From the NCBI GenBank assembly GCA_031260845.1, contig JAISKR010000013.1:1-6446 (forward strand): a DNA stretch of 6,446 nucleotides, read 5' to 3'. The notes beneath the pieces are model-generated. The model did not search any database and was not told the origin of the DNA. It saw only the letters and a list, made by a program, of their open reading frames with translations. The position numbers and the translations under genes are program-made. This document shows, one piece after another, positions 1 through 6,438 of this stretch (its first letter is position 1; every line of letters starts with the position of its first letter). Origin of the DNA: Bacteroidales bacterium. Its GTDB lineage: Bacteria; Bacteroidota; Bacteroidia; Bacteroidales; UBA4181.

Positions 1-1499
1 TTGCGGGTGACGGAACCTACCCGCTCGCCTTGCGTATAGTCGGGATAATCACCCGAAGCGTCGTCCAACTTATGCCGTCCGAGCAGGGTGTGCCAGAGGT
101 CTGTGTAGAACTTGATTTGCTGTTCGTTGGTGCCGCCTTTCACGTCGATGCGTCCCAATTGTTCGTTCCATTCCTTTTGCGAACTTTGCCGCACAGCGTC
201 GAAATCCCAACCGCTGCGGTCGGTGTCCATGTTCCGGTGAGCGTTTTCAATGCTTGTGTAAGAGATGGCGAATTTCACTTGAAGGATATCGCCGGCTTTC
301 ACGTGGTATTTGGCTGCCACGCCGGCAGTAGGGGAATCGTAATAGCCGCTCTCTCCGTGCCGGAACGTTTTCGTGTCCAGACCTCGCAAGGTGCTGACGT
401 CGGTGTAGTGGGTTTTGTCCACCCAGCCGTTCAGTTGCTCGCAGGGCTTGTCCATCCGCATGACGAAGTAAATCCGTATGTTTTCCGGTCCGCCCCACAG
501 CCGTCCTGTGGTATTGATAGAGCCTTCCATCTCGGTGTCGCTCACTTTGGTGAGGCGGCAGTCGTTCATCGTAGAGGTGGAAACGTATCCGCCAAGGTTG
601 AGCAGCAGGTTGGCTACGTCGTCTTTCGTATAGCGCAAGCGGTAGAAACTCACCCTGTCGGTTGCCGTTTGTTCCACCCATATTCCGTAATCCTGCAAAA
701 AGAGCCGGTGGTAGCCCGGTTGCACCACTTCGCCGTCGTGCGAAAAGACCGACTTCCACGTTTGCTCGCCCTGCGTAGCGTCAATGTCGCCGGAAGTAGG
801 CATGAGGGTAATGCCTGACAGCATCCAGCCGTGCACTTGCGGAAATCCCAGCACTTCCGTAGAATTGTAGTTGTAACCGCCGCCGTATTGGTTTTTGTTG
901 CGAGTCAATGGCGCGGCAGAAATCATGCCGAATGGTTGGCTTCCCGTAACGAAAAAGAAATAACGTCCGCGAGCCGTTTCCACGTATGGATTTACCTTGG
1001 ACACATAATCCGTATAATCTTCGGGCGAAGGATAGACTTCTATTTCCGACAGTCCGAGATGGACGCCATCGCCATCAGTCACTTCAAACTTAACCCAAGT
1101 AACGTTTTTGGTCGGGAAATCCATTGTTTTTGCCAATCCGTTGTTGGGAATGGAATGTACGAGCACTTTGGAACCGTCGCTGAAATGCAAGGTGCCTCCG
1201 GCAGTATGACTTTGCATCGTAGCGCGGTCGTACAGTACGATGCGGTTGATATTTCGGGCTTGTTCCCATTCCAATTGAATCCATGGATAATTGATTTGTC
1301 CCCAGAAAGTCATATTGCTTGTAGATAACCACTCTCCTTGGTTTTCAATGCCGATGATTCCGTCGCACACGTTGGCGCCCCTGTTGTTGCCGTCTTTTTC
1401 AGACGATACTGTTACTCGCGCCTGCGGCGCAATATTGTATGGCGTAGCGCCCAACAGGCAACTACAACACAGAAATAACAATGTAATTCTTGTTTTCAT
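1..1499 (-). CDS. Glycoside hydrolase family 92 (exo-alpha-mannosidase-like), secreted, with N-terminal F5/8-type jelly roll; 3' end beyond window
   Basis: The frame from ATG 1499 stays open for 499 codons and runs off the left edge, so this is the N-terminal part only. Residues 1-18 look like a signal peptide (MKTR, then a hydrophobic core ending LLGA). The core contains three Cys, but none sits in a good lipobox. Residues about 22-156 resemble a discoidin/F5/8 type C (CBM32-like) domain, with NIAPQA near the start, IQLEW, NRIVLYDR and a closing SEIEVYP. From about 165 the protein matches the GH92 N-terminal beta-sandwich: KVNPYVET, QPFGMISAAP, FSHDGEVVQPGYHRL and a TATDRVSFYRLRY stretch. 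The GH92 linker follows: ISYTSIENA, GWDFD, and GGTNEQQIKFYTDLWHTLLG at 455-474. GH92 enzymes are Ca2+-dependent inverting exo-alpha-mannosidases acting in the periplasm or at the surface on N-glycans and mannans. The catalytic acid and base residues fall in the missing C-terminal part, so activity and linkage preference cannot be judged. The family call is firm; the substrate is inferred. Confidence 0.9.
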   Translation of the reverse strand, partial: MKTRITLLFLCCSCLLGATPYNIAPQARVTVSSEKDGNNRGANVCDGIIGIENQGEWLSTSNMTFWGQINYPWIQLEWEQARNINRIVLYDRATMQSHTAGGTLHFSDGSKVLVHSIPNNGLAKTMDFPTKNVTWVKFEVTDGDGVHLGLSEIEVYPSPEDYTDYVSKVNPYVETARGRYFFFVTGSQPFGMISAAPLTRNKNQYGGGYNYNSTEVLGFPQVHGWMLSGITLMPTSGDIDATQGEQTWKSVFSHDGEVVQPGYHRLFLQDYGIWVEQTATDRVSFYRLRYTKDDVANLLLNLGGYVSTSTMNDCRLTKVSDTEMEGSINTTGRLWGGPENIRIYFVMRMDKPCEQLNGWVDKTHYTDVSTLRGLDTKTFRHGESGYYDSPTAGVAAKYHVKAGDILQVKFAISYTSIENAHRNMDTDRSGWDFDAVRQSSQKEWNEQLGRIDVKGGTNEQQIKFYTDLWHTLLGRHKLDDASGDYPDYTQGERVGSVTR

Positions 1500-1518
1500 A
1501 TCGGTTTTTTTACTGCCC

Positions 1519-1551
1519 CAAAGGTAGGGAAAATTTCAGGAAACGGGAAAA
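1519..1551 (-). promoter_or_regulatory. Putative Bacteroidetes-type promoter of the GH92 gene
   Basis: On the minus strand, TACCTTTG (1526-1519) matches the Bacteroidetes -7 consensus TAnnTTTG. A T-rich near match to the -33 element (TTTG) lies at about 1551-1547 (GTTTTC), with a spacer of 20-21 bp. Transcription would start near 1513, leaving a leader of only about 14 nt that is A-rich just before ATG 1499 and has no Shine-Dalgarno sequence. The -7 match is seen directly. The -33 match is imperfect and the start site is inferred. Confidence 0.45.
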
Positions 1552-1576
1552 CGGATAAGGTATCACCACAGTATCG

Positions 1577-1837
1577 CTACACTTTTCCCGCCAAAATCCA
1601 TTCCACCATTGTATCGACCGATTGCAGTACGTTTCTGCGTTCTTTCGGGTCTTCAATTTTGATGCCGTATTCTTTGTGCAGCAGCAAAATCAGTTCCAGT
1701 GCGTCAATGGAATCCAAGCCCAATCCTTCCACAAAAAGAGGGGCTTTGGGGTCTATGTCTTCCGGTTTCACGTCTTCTAACGATAGCACTTCGATAATCT
1801 GCTTTTTCAACTGTTCGGTCAATTCTATTCTTTCCAT
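1577..1837 (-). CDS. Free-standing acyl carrier protein
   Basis: This 86-residue acidic protein is the usual size for a discrete ACP. The core motif GLGLDSIDALEL places the phosphopantetheine-attachment serine at S43, in DSI rather than the DSL of canonical AcpP. It is followed by the helix II/III pattern LLLHKEYGIKI and the C-terminal helix VDTMVEWIL. The ATG at 1837 follows an A-rich leader 19 bp after the permease stop. In the cell it would carry an acyl or beta-ketoacyl thioester for the ketosynthase at the head of the cluster and possibly donate it to the BtrH-like protein, just as the butirosin ACP BtrI serves BtrH. Its position as the last gene of an exporter operon, away from fab genes, suggests a dedicated secondary ACP rather than the housekeeping one. 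No phosphopantetheinyl transferase is in the window, so activation would depend on one encoded elsewhere. The carrier call is secure; the acyl cargo is unknown. Confidence 0.93.
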   Translation of the reverse strand: MERIELTEQLKKQIIEVLSLEDVKPEDIDPKAPLFVEGLGLDSIDALELILLLHKEYGIKIEDPKERRNVLQSVDTMVEWILAGKV

Positions 1838-1856
1838 TTCTATTTATTTTTAAATT

Positions 1857-3125
1857 TTATATCGATTCATTTGTTTTTTGATTGGCTACCCACAGGCACA
1901 GTACGGCAAATGCGAGCGAGGCTGCACATTCCGGAAGAACGTCGCGAAGGCGTCCGCCGCGAAGGATGACGTCGTAAAAGCCTTCCAATCCCCAGTTGAG
2001 CGGCGATATATGGCTCACCCACTGCATCGGTTCGGGCATGGCGAAGACGGGAATCCAGATTCCGCCTGTTGCCGCCATAATCACTACGGATATGGAAGCA
2101 AAGATGGCTGCCTGCTGGTGACTGGTGGCTACCTTTCCGATTGTCACCCCGTAACTGATGGCAGCCAGAGCGGAACATACTCCCACCGGCAACAGCAACA
2201 GGGGTTGTGCACCCGGCGTTAGTGTCGGCAATCCCAGCAAAGGAAACAGGTACATTCCCATCAGGAAGATGGCGGTAAATTGCAGCAGGCACACCAGCAG
2301 ATAAACCGCTACTTTGCCTGTGATATACAGGTAATGCGGGCAGGGCATAGTCCGCAGGCGGGTGAAACTGCCGTCTTCCCGTTCCTTAATCATGTTTCCC
2401 GAAAGGGATATGGCGATGAAAAAGATGGCAAACATACTCCATGCCGGTATGTTGTGCTGGGTGGAATTGGGAATGGCTCTGCGACTGTCGGGCATGGCGT
2501 ACTGTTCCCTGAACCGCACCTGATTCCTCGAAAGTTGGATGCCGGTCATCGGCATCGGTGATATTTTTTCCACTTCGGCGGTGATTTCCTTGAAGAGGAA
2601 GTCGCTTTCCGTGCGCACGGCGTATTCCCGCATGGCGCTCATCAGGGTTTGCAGGAAGGAACTCTTGGCAACGGGGTCGATGAAGATGTCCACCTGCACG
2701 GAATCTACCGCCGGCGTTATATTTTGTCCGTTGAACACGCCTGCCACGTAGCGTTTCACGTTTTTGCGGATGTTGCGGGTAGCATTTTCGGGGATGACGA
2801 TGCCTATCATGAAGTCGCCGCTTGCCACAGCCTGCACCATCTCGTCCTTTCCAGCCGCCTGCCCGTTGATGTCCCTGCTGATGGCGAAAATGCCTGAGGC
2901 TTCCATTTGCCGTTCAATGGCAATGCCCAAGGAATCCTTGTCGTTGTTGAGCAGCAGCAAGGGAATGCGCGTTTCCTGAATCACATTGAAAGTGCTGTCT
3001 TGCAGGTAAGCCATTATCACCACCAACAGCATTGGCATGAGAAAAATCATACACAGACCGGCTTTGTCGCGTATCAACAGCAAACTATCCTTGTATATCA
3101 GTGATTTTAACAGCGTCATGGGCAT
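1857..3125 (-). CDS. ABC-2 type transporter permease
   Basis: This 422-residue membrane protein has the topology of the ABC-2 (DrrB/YhhJ-like) exporter permeases. One N-terminal membrane helix (about 23-42) is followed by a large extracytoplasmic domain (about 45-230), then five or so helices (about 232-250, 270-295, 305-325, 335-358, 398-416). Conserved signs are the cytoplasmic EREDGSFTRLRTMP segment after the second helix, which matches the family's E-R-E-x-G-(S/T) motif, and SPLNWGLEGFYDVILRGG before the last helix. I chose the ATG at 3125 because it shares one base with the TGA of the ATPase gene (TGATG). A TTG one codon upstream and an ATG at 3119 are alternatives. It should form a homodimer with two copies of the adjacent ATPase to export a hydrophobic or lipid-like product. 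The substrate cannot be read from the sequence; proximity to the KAS, ACP and BtrH-like genes suggests an acyl product. Confidence 0.92.
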   Translation of the reverse strand: MPMTLLKSLIYKDSLLLIRDKAGLCMIFLMPMLLVVIMAYLQDSTFNVIQETRIPLLLLNNDKDSLGIAIERQMEASGIFAISRDINGQAAGKDEMVQAVASGDFMIGIVIPENATRNIRKNVKRYVAGVFNGQNITPAVDSVQVDIFIDPVAKSSFLQTLMSAMREYAVRTESDFLFKEITAEVEKISPMPMTGIQLSRNQVRFREQYAMPDSRRAIPNSTQHNIPAWSMFAIFFIAISLSGNMIKEREDGSFTRLRTMPCPHYLYITGKVAVYLLVCLLQFTAIFLMGMYLFPLLGLPTLTPGAQPLLLLPVGVCSALAAISYGVTIGKVATSHQQAAIFASISVVIMAATGGIWIPVFAMPEPMQWVSHISPLNWGLEGFYDVILRGGRLRDVLPECAASLAFAVLCLWVANQKTNESI

Positions 3126-3877
3126 CAATCTCTAAGTTTTTTACCGGTTAGTTGCAAATACAGCGCTTCCAGCGACGGGCAATCCGGCGATTGCGCAATC
3201 AGCGCTTCGGGTGCGCCGGCGGCAATCAGTTTGCCCTCGTCAATAAAGGCTACTTGCGTACAGAGCATCTCCGCTTCTTCCATGTAATGGGAAGTATAGA
3301 CGATGGTGCAACCCTCGCGATTAATCGCTTTCAGGTTGTCGATAATCAGGCTTTTGGACTGCACGTCCACTCCTACGGTCGGTTCGTCGAGGAAAAGAAG
3401 TTGCGGTCGGTGCAGCAAACCGGCTATCAGGTTGATGCGCCGTTTCATGCCGCCTGAAAATGTTTTGATACAGCGGTTCTTGCTATTTTCCAAACCGAAG
3501 AAAGTCAACAGTTCGTCGATGCGTTCGGTTAGAGCGGCGCCTTTCATGCCCCACACGCCGCCAAAAACTTTCAGGTTTTCAAACGCGGTGAGCGAAGGGT
3601 AGAGCGCTATGTCCTGCGGTACCACGCCGATGAGCCGTTTGACGTCGTTCAGTTGCGTTCTAAGAGAGTGATTGCATACCAGCACCTCGCCGCTGTCGAA
3701 TGAACGCAGCCCGCACAGGATATGGATAATGGTCGTTTTGCCGGCGCCGTTGGGTCCCAGCAAGCCGAAAATGTCACCGGCGGGAACAGTCAGCGAAAGA
3801 TTGTCCACAGCAGGGACGTCGTTGCCCCTGTATGTTTTTGACAGATTTCTGATTTCTATTGCCGGCGTTGTCTGCAT
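3125..3877 (-). CDS. ABC transporter ATP-binding protein
   Basis: This is a complete 250-residue nucleotide-binding subunit. The Walker A motif GPNGAGKTT is at 41-49, the Q-loop Q88 in VVPQD, the signature FSGGMKRR from F140, Walker B LLFLDEP ending at 166, the D-loop GVD at 169-171 and the switch histidine H197 in TSHYMEEAE. All catalytic residues are intact. The sequence groups with the DrrA/CcmA-like importer-independent NBDs that pair with ABC-2 permeases for drug, antibiotic or lipid export. Its start ATG overlaps the TAA of the BtrH-like gene by one base (TAATG), and its TGA overlaps the permease ATG by one base. Translational coupling of the three genes is therefore likely, which would help keep subunit amounts balanced. 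It acts at the cytoplasmic face of the inner membrane. Confidence 0.96.
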   Translation of the reverse strand: MQTTPAIEIRNLSKTYRGNDVPAVDNLSLTVPAGDIFGLLGPNGAGKTTIIHILCGLRSFDSGEVLVCNHSLRTQLNDVKRLIGVVPQDIALYPSLTAFENLKVFGGVWGMKGAALTERIDELLTFFGLENSKNRCIKTFSGGMKRRINLIAGLLHRPQLLFLDEPTVGVDVQSKSLIIDNLKAINREGCTIVYTSHYMEEAEMLCTQVAFIDEGKLIAAGAPEALIAQSPDCPSLEALYLQLTGKKLRD

Positions 3878-4884
3878 TATATGGATTGAATGGATTGCCG
3901 CAACTGCGTGAAAAACTGTTTTTCCCCGTCGGCAATATGTACCAACTTATCGGCTAACTGGTCATAAGTGAGGGTATTTTCGCCGCGTTTCTTGAATTTG
4001 CGGGCGGCTTCGCAGGCAAAGTCGCGCCACAGGTCGCCTATGCCCGTCATTTGTTTAGATAAATCAAGATATTCCGGCTTCCCAAGGATGGGCGCGGCTT
4101 CTTGCAAAAAGGCAGCATACATATATCTGAATCCCGCGCCGCCGGTACCTATCTCTTCCAGCATCCGGATGACCTGCGCCAGTTGCAGGGCGGCTTTGCG
4201 GGCACCCGCCTTCTCTTCCCACAGCCTCATGTGTTTCGCCAAGAGATAAATGCCTTTGACGCCGAAATAAGGAATGGGAATATCGAGCATCCGGTGGCAG
4301 TTCATCTTGATACCGTCGATGATGGCGGCTTTCAGGTCGGGCGAAGTGCTGTTGACATGGTTCACCCAGTACATTTTCCCCATAGGGGGATAGGTGCCTT
4401 TGGCAAAGCGCACACGTTTCAGGTCGGTATGGTTAAGTTCATTGAGTTCCAGCGAAACAGGGTCGCTCACCGTATAAATATCGTCTTTCTTGCCTATCAC
4501 GCAAAGGTTGTGAGCGTTGAAATGAAAGCGAAATTCCTTGGGAAAATAGGGCAGGAAAAACACTCCCACCACAATGCCCACCGGTACGCCCTTGTCCACC
4601 AACTTGTCCAAAGCCTTCATTGAATGGTTCTCGTTGAGGAAGCGCCGTGTGCTGATGTTGATTTTCAAGCGTTTCATCACCCTTGCAAAGATGTGTCCCG
4701 GCAAGGGGCGGAAAGACACCACCGGCATCCCTTGCAGCGTGATGAAAGGCATATAGGAAAAAAACACGCCCGCGCCGATGCCCAGCACCATAGGCTCGGT
4801 GAGTCGAATGCCGTAGTAATTCAGCATATTCGTAGTCACTCCGCTCTCGCAATGTGCAGCCGGCTTATGTTCAAAATTTATCAT
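3877..4884 (-). CDS. BtrH N-terminal domain protein, putative acyltransferase (BtrH/DUF4872-like)
   Basis: This 335-residue cytoplasmic protein has no signal peptide. The start (FEHKPAAHCESGVTTNMLNYYG) carries the HCxS..T.N.L...G pattern typical of BtrH N-terminal domains, with C12 as the putative nucleophile. H125 (in FNAHNLCVIG) and D141 (VSDP) fit the His and Asp of a papain-like centre, as in the cysteine-peptidase-like fold of this family. Residues about 155-330 form a mainly helical C-terminal region compatible with the DUF4872-like domain. BtrH of butirosin biosynthesis moves the gamma-glutamyl-AHBA side chain from the ACP BtrI to an aminoglycoside. By analogy this protein could transfer or release an acyl group from the ACP encoded at the end of the operon. 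It starts 3 bp after the helix-turn-helix-like gene and overlaps the ATPase gene by 1 bp. The family call rests on motif recognition; the acceptor is unknown, and a peptidase or amidase role cannot be excluded. Confidence 0.8.
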   Translation of the reverse strand: MINFEHKPAAHCESGVTTNMLNYYGIRLTEPMVLGIGAGVFFSYMPFITLQGMPVVSFRPLPGHIFARVMKRLKINISTRRFLNENHSMKALDKLVDKGVPVGIVVGVFFLPYFPKEFRFHFNAHNLCVIGKKDDIYTVSDPVSLELNELNHTDLKRVRFAKGTYPPMGKMYWVNHVNSTSPDLKAAIIDGIKMNCHRMLDIPIPYFGVKGIYLLAKHMRLWEEKAGARKAALQLAQVIRMLEEIGTGGAGFRYMYAAFLQEAAPILGKPEYLDLSKQMTGIGDLWRDFACEAARKFKKRGENTLTYDQLADKLVHIADGEKQFFTQLRQSIQSI

Positions 4885-4887
4885 CCG

Positions 4888-5283
4888 TCAGACTCTTTTC
4901 AATTCTTCTATTGTTATACTTAGCACCTCTGCGTACTTTTGCAAAAATTGGTCGTCCAATTGTGCAAATGCTTCGGGTTGCAGATGTTTTTTGATTGTTT
5001 TCTTGGGAATATCCGTGTATGACGCCAGCATTTTGACGCTGAACAGATGCGTTTCAAGATGGTATGCCAGTGGGCTTTTCTTGCCTGCCAGCACTTCCTG
5101 CCGGATATTTTGCGCCTCGTCCGCAATATTTTCCCATACAAGGGACAGGGCTTCGTTTTTCGGCTCCCAACCTACGCTGGGCACCTGACAGTAATTGCCG
5201 TTTTCATCAAGCGCGTAATAAATATCGCGAAGATTAGTTGGAGCAAGGTAGCCGCAGTCTTGTGGAACTTCTTCAACTTTCAT
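4888..5283 (-). CDS. Uncharacterised 131-aa protein with C-terminal helix-turn-helix-like segment
   Basis: I do not recognise a named family with certainty. The N-terminal half contains GYLAPTNLRDIYYALDENG and the VGWEPKNEAL segment, which look like a compact conserved domain. The middle (45-70) is a predicted amphipathic helix rich in Glu, Gln and Ala. Residues about 80-131 resemble a Cro/C1-type helix-turn-helix: FSVKMLASYTDIPKKTIKKHL reads as helix-turn-recognition helix, and YAEVLSITIEELKRV matches the closing helices of XRE-like repressors. There is no signal peptide or membrane segment. It starts with ATG 12 bp after the ketosynthase stop and ends 3 bp before the BtrH-like start, so it is surely cotranslated with the pathway. 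It may be a local regulator, or an adaptor that uses the same fold to bind a protein partner. From memory, similar small proteins occur next to BtrH-like/ABC clusters in other phyla, but this was not checked. Confidence 0.75.
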   Translation of the reverse strand: MKVEEVPQDCGYLAPTNLRDIYYALDENGNYCQVPSVGWEPKNEALSLVWENIADEAQNIRQEVLAGKKSPLAYHLETHLFSVKMLASYTDIPKKTIKKHLQPEAFAQLDDQFLQKYAEVLSITIEELKRV

Positions 5284-5295
5284 GATTCAATGATA

Positions 5296-6438
5296 TTAAC
5301 AAACGGTAAGTAATGTGTATCCATAAGAAAAACGTGCGCTTTCAGGCGTCATCATGAGTATTTTCTGCCCTTTCTTCAATTTTCCCGAACGGGACAACTC
5401 TTCGAGCATGAGAAAGTTGGAAGCGGAACCCACATTGCCCACGGCAGGCAGGTTGACAAACCATTTCTCTTCCGGTATGGGATAACCTGCTGTTTTCATT
5501 CCTTCCATCACCTTGTCCTTGAAAAACATGGACGACAAATGCGGCAGAAACCAATCTATTTCATCTATGCGGACTTGCCGTTTTTCGATGGTTTCCTTGT
5601 AAAACAATCCGCCTAATTGCGTGATGTTTTCACCCAACTGTCGCGTATCCTGTTTGATTGAAAAAATAGAGCCGGAGAGCCATTCCTCTTCCGAAAACGA
5701 CGTCCATCCGTGCAATTCGCCGGTTTCGTCTTTTTCGGCGCCGGCATACATACAGGTTTCCCTGATATGGGCGTATGAACATAAATCTATCCATTCCACC
5801 CGAAACGACAGCCCCTCTTTGGCAGGTTCGGTCTGCAACAACACGGCAGCAGCGCCGTCAGACAGCATCCAGCGCAGAAATTCTTTCTCGAAAGCCAGCA
5901 TCGGCTGTTTTTCCAACTGACTCAGATGCTCGGCTTCGCCGTCGAAATAACGCGCCTGCATCCAAGGCGACATTCTTTCGGACGCCACACACACCGCATT
6001 GTTCTTACTGCCAGTGAGCAGCGACATCCATCCGTATTTTAACGCCTGAACGCCCGTACAACACGAGCCGGCAAAAGAAACCACTTCGGCGTTTGCCCTT
6101 CCTCCCAATTTGCCATGCACCATAACGCCGTGCGAAGGCAGGAGTTGCTCAGGCGACGCAGTGCCGGCAGCCAGCAATTCCATATCGTCCACAGAAAACC
6201 CTTGTCCATAAAGCGCTTTTACGGCATTCGCCGCCAGTTCCACATTGGTATGCGTCACCTGTCCGGCGGCGTTCAAGGCATAGTACCGGCGCTTAATTCC
6301 ATTGCTTTTCAAGATAATACGCCGCGCACGGGACGGTTGCCCGTTAATCAATCCCAAATAAGCCTCCATCTCGTCATTCGACACGGGAGTATTGGGCAAA
6401 AACTTTGAAATTCGCGTAATATAAACCTGCTTATTCAC
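5296..6438 (-). CDS. 3-oxoacyl-ACP synthase III-fold ketosynthase (StlD/DarB-like)
   Basis: This 380-residue protein has the thiolase/KAS III fold. The catalytic triad is complete: C127 in SFAGSCCTGV, H300 in WFLPHLSS and N335 in AVGNVGSASN. The N-terminal YITRISKFLPNTPVSNDEME and the RAR-IILKSNGIKRRYYAL stretch (residues 38-55) resemble the StlD/DarB ketosynthases that condense two acyl thioesters into cyclohexanedione or resorcinol lipids, more than housekeeping FabH, which is also shorter (about 320 aa). Retention of Asn, where the ester-forming CerJ-type KAS III enzymes have Asp, favours a C-C bond-forming reaction. The start is a GTG at 6438. No Met precedes it in the 8 visible bases and the frame stays open to the window edge, so a further upstream start is possible. 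The first internal Met (M24) would remove conserved residues. It heads the visible operon, with the next gene 12 bp downstream. The fold is secure; the StlD/DarB subgroup is a memory-based inference. Confidence 0.88.
   Translation of the reverse strand: MNKQVYITRISKFLPNTPVSNDEMEAYLGLINGQPSRARRIILKSNGIKRRYYALNAAGQVTHTNVELAANAVKALYGQGFSVDDMELLAAGTASPEQLLPSHGVMVHGKLGGRANAEVVSFAGSCCTGVQALKYGWMSLLTGSKNNAVCVASERMSPWMQARYFDGEAEHLSQLEKQPMLAFEKEFLRWMLSDGAAAVLLQTEPAKEGLSFRVEWIDLCSYAHIRETCMYAGAEKDETGELHGWTSFSEEEWLSGSIFSIKQDTRQLGENITQLGGLFYKETIEKRQVRIDEIDWFLPHLSSMFFKDKVMEGMKTAGYPIPEEKWFVNLPAVGNVGSASNFLMLEELSRSGKLKKGQKILMMTPESARFSYGYTLLTVC

Noticed and set aside
247..759. Minus-strand 170-codon frame overlapping the GH92 gene
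   Set aside because: It is a frame-shifted reading of the GH92 gene, rich in Arg and low in hydrophobic pattern. The true GH92 frame runs unbroken from 1499 to 3.
30..818. Long plus-strand open frame (262 codons)
   Set aside because: It lies entirely antisense to the GH92 coding frame, which matches its family along the whole stretch. Its translation shows no recognisable domain, so it is a shadow in a GC-balanced gene.
831..1527. Plus-strand frames at 831-1328 and 1291-1527
   Set aside because: They are antisense to the N-terminal F5/8-like and signal-peptide regions of the GH92 gene and have no domain signal of their own.
1500..1576. Possible rho-independent terminator between the ACP and GH92 genes
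   Set aside because: The region has short direct repeats (GATAC twice; CCGTTTTC/CCGTTTCC) but no stable hairpin followed by a T tract on the minus strand.
1857..3877. Idea that the ABC pair is an antibiotic self-resistance or drug efflux pump
   Set aside because: Nothing in the ATPase or permease sequence distinguishes drug from lipid export, and no resistance determinant is nearby. It is kept as an unspecified exporter.
4102..4623. Plus-strand 173-codon frame
   Set aside because: It is antisense to the BtrH-like gene, whose own frame has conserved motifs and overlaps its neighbour in the normal operon fashion.
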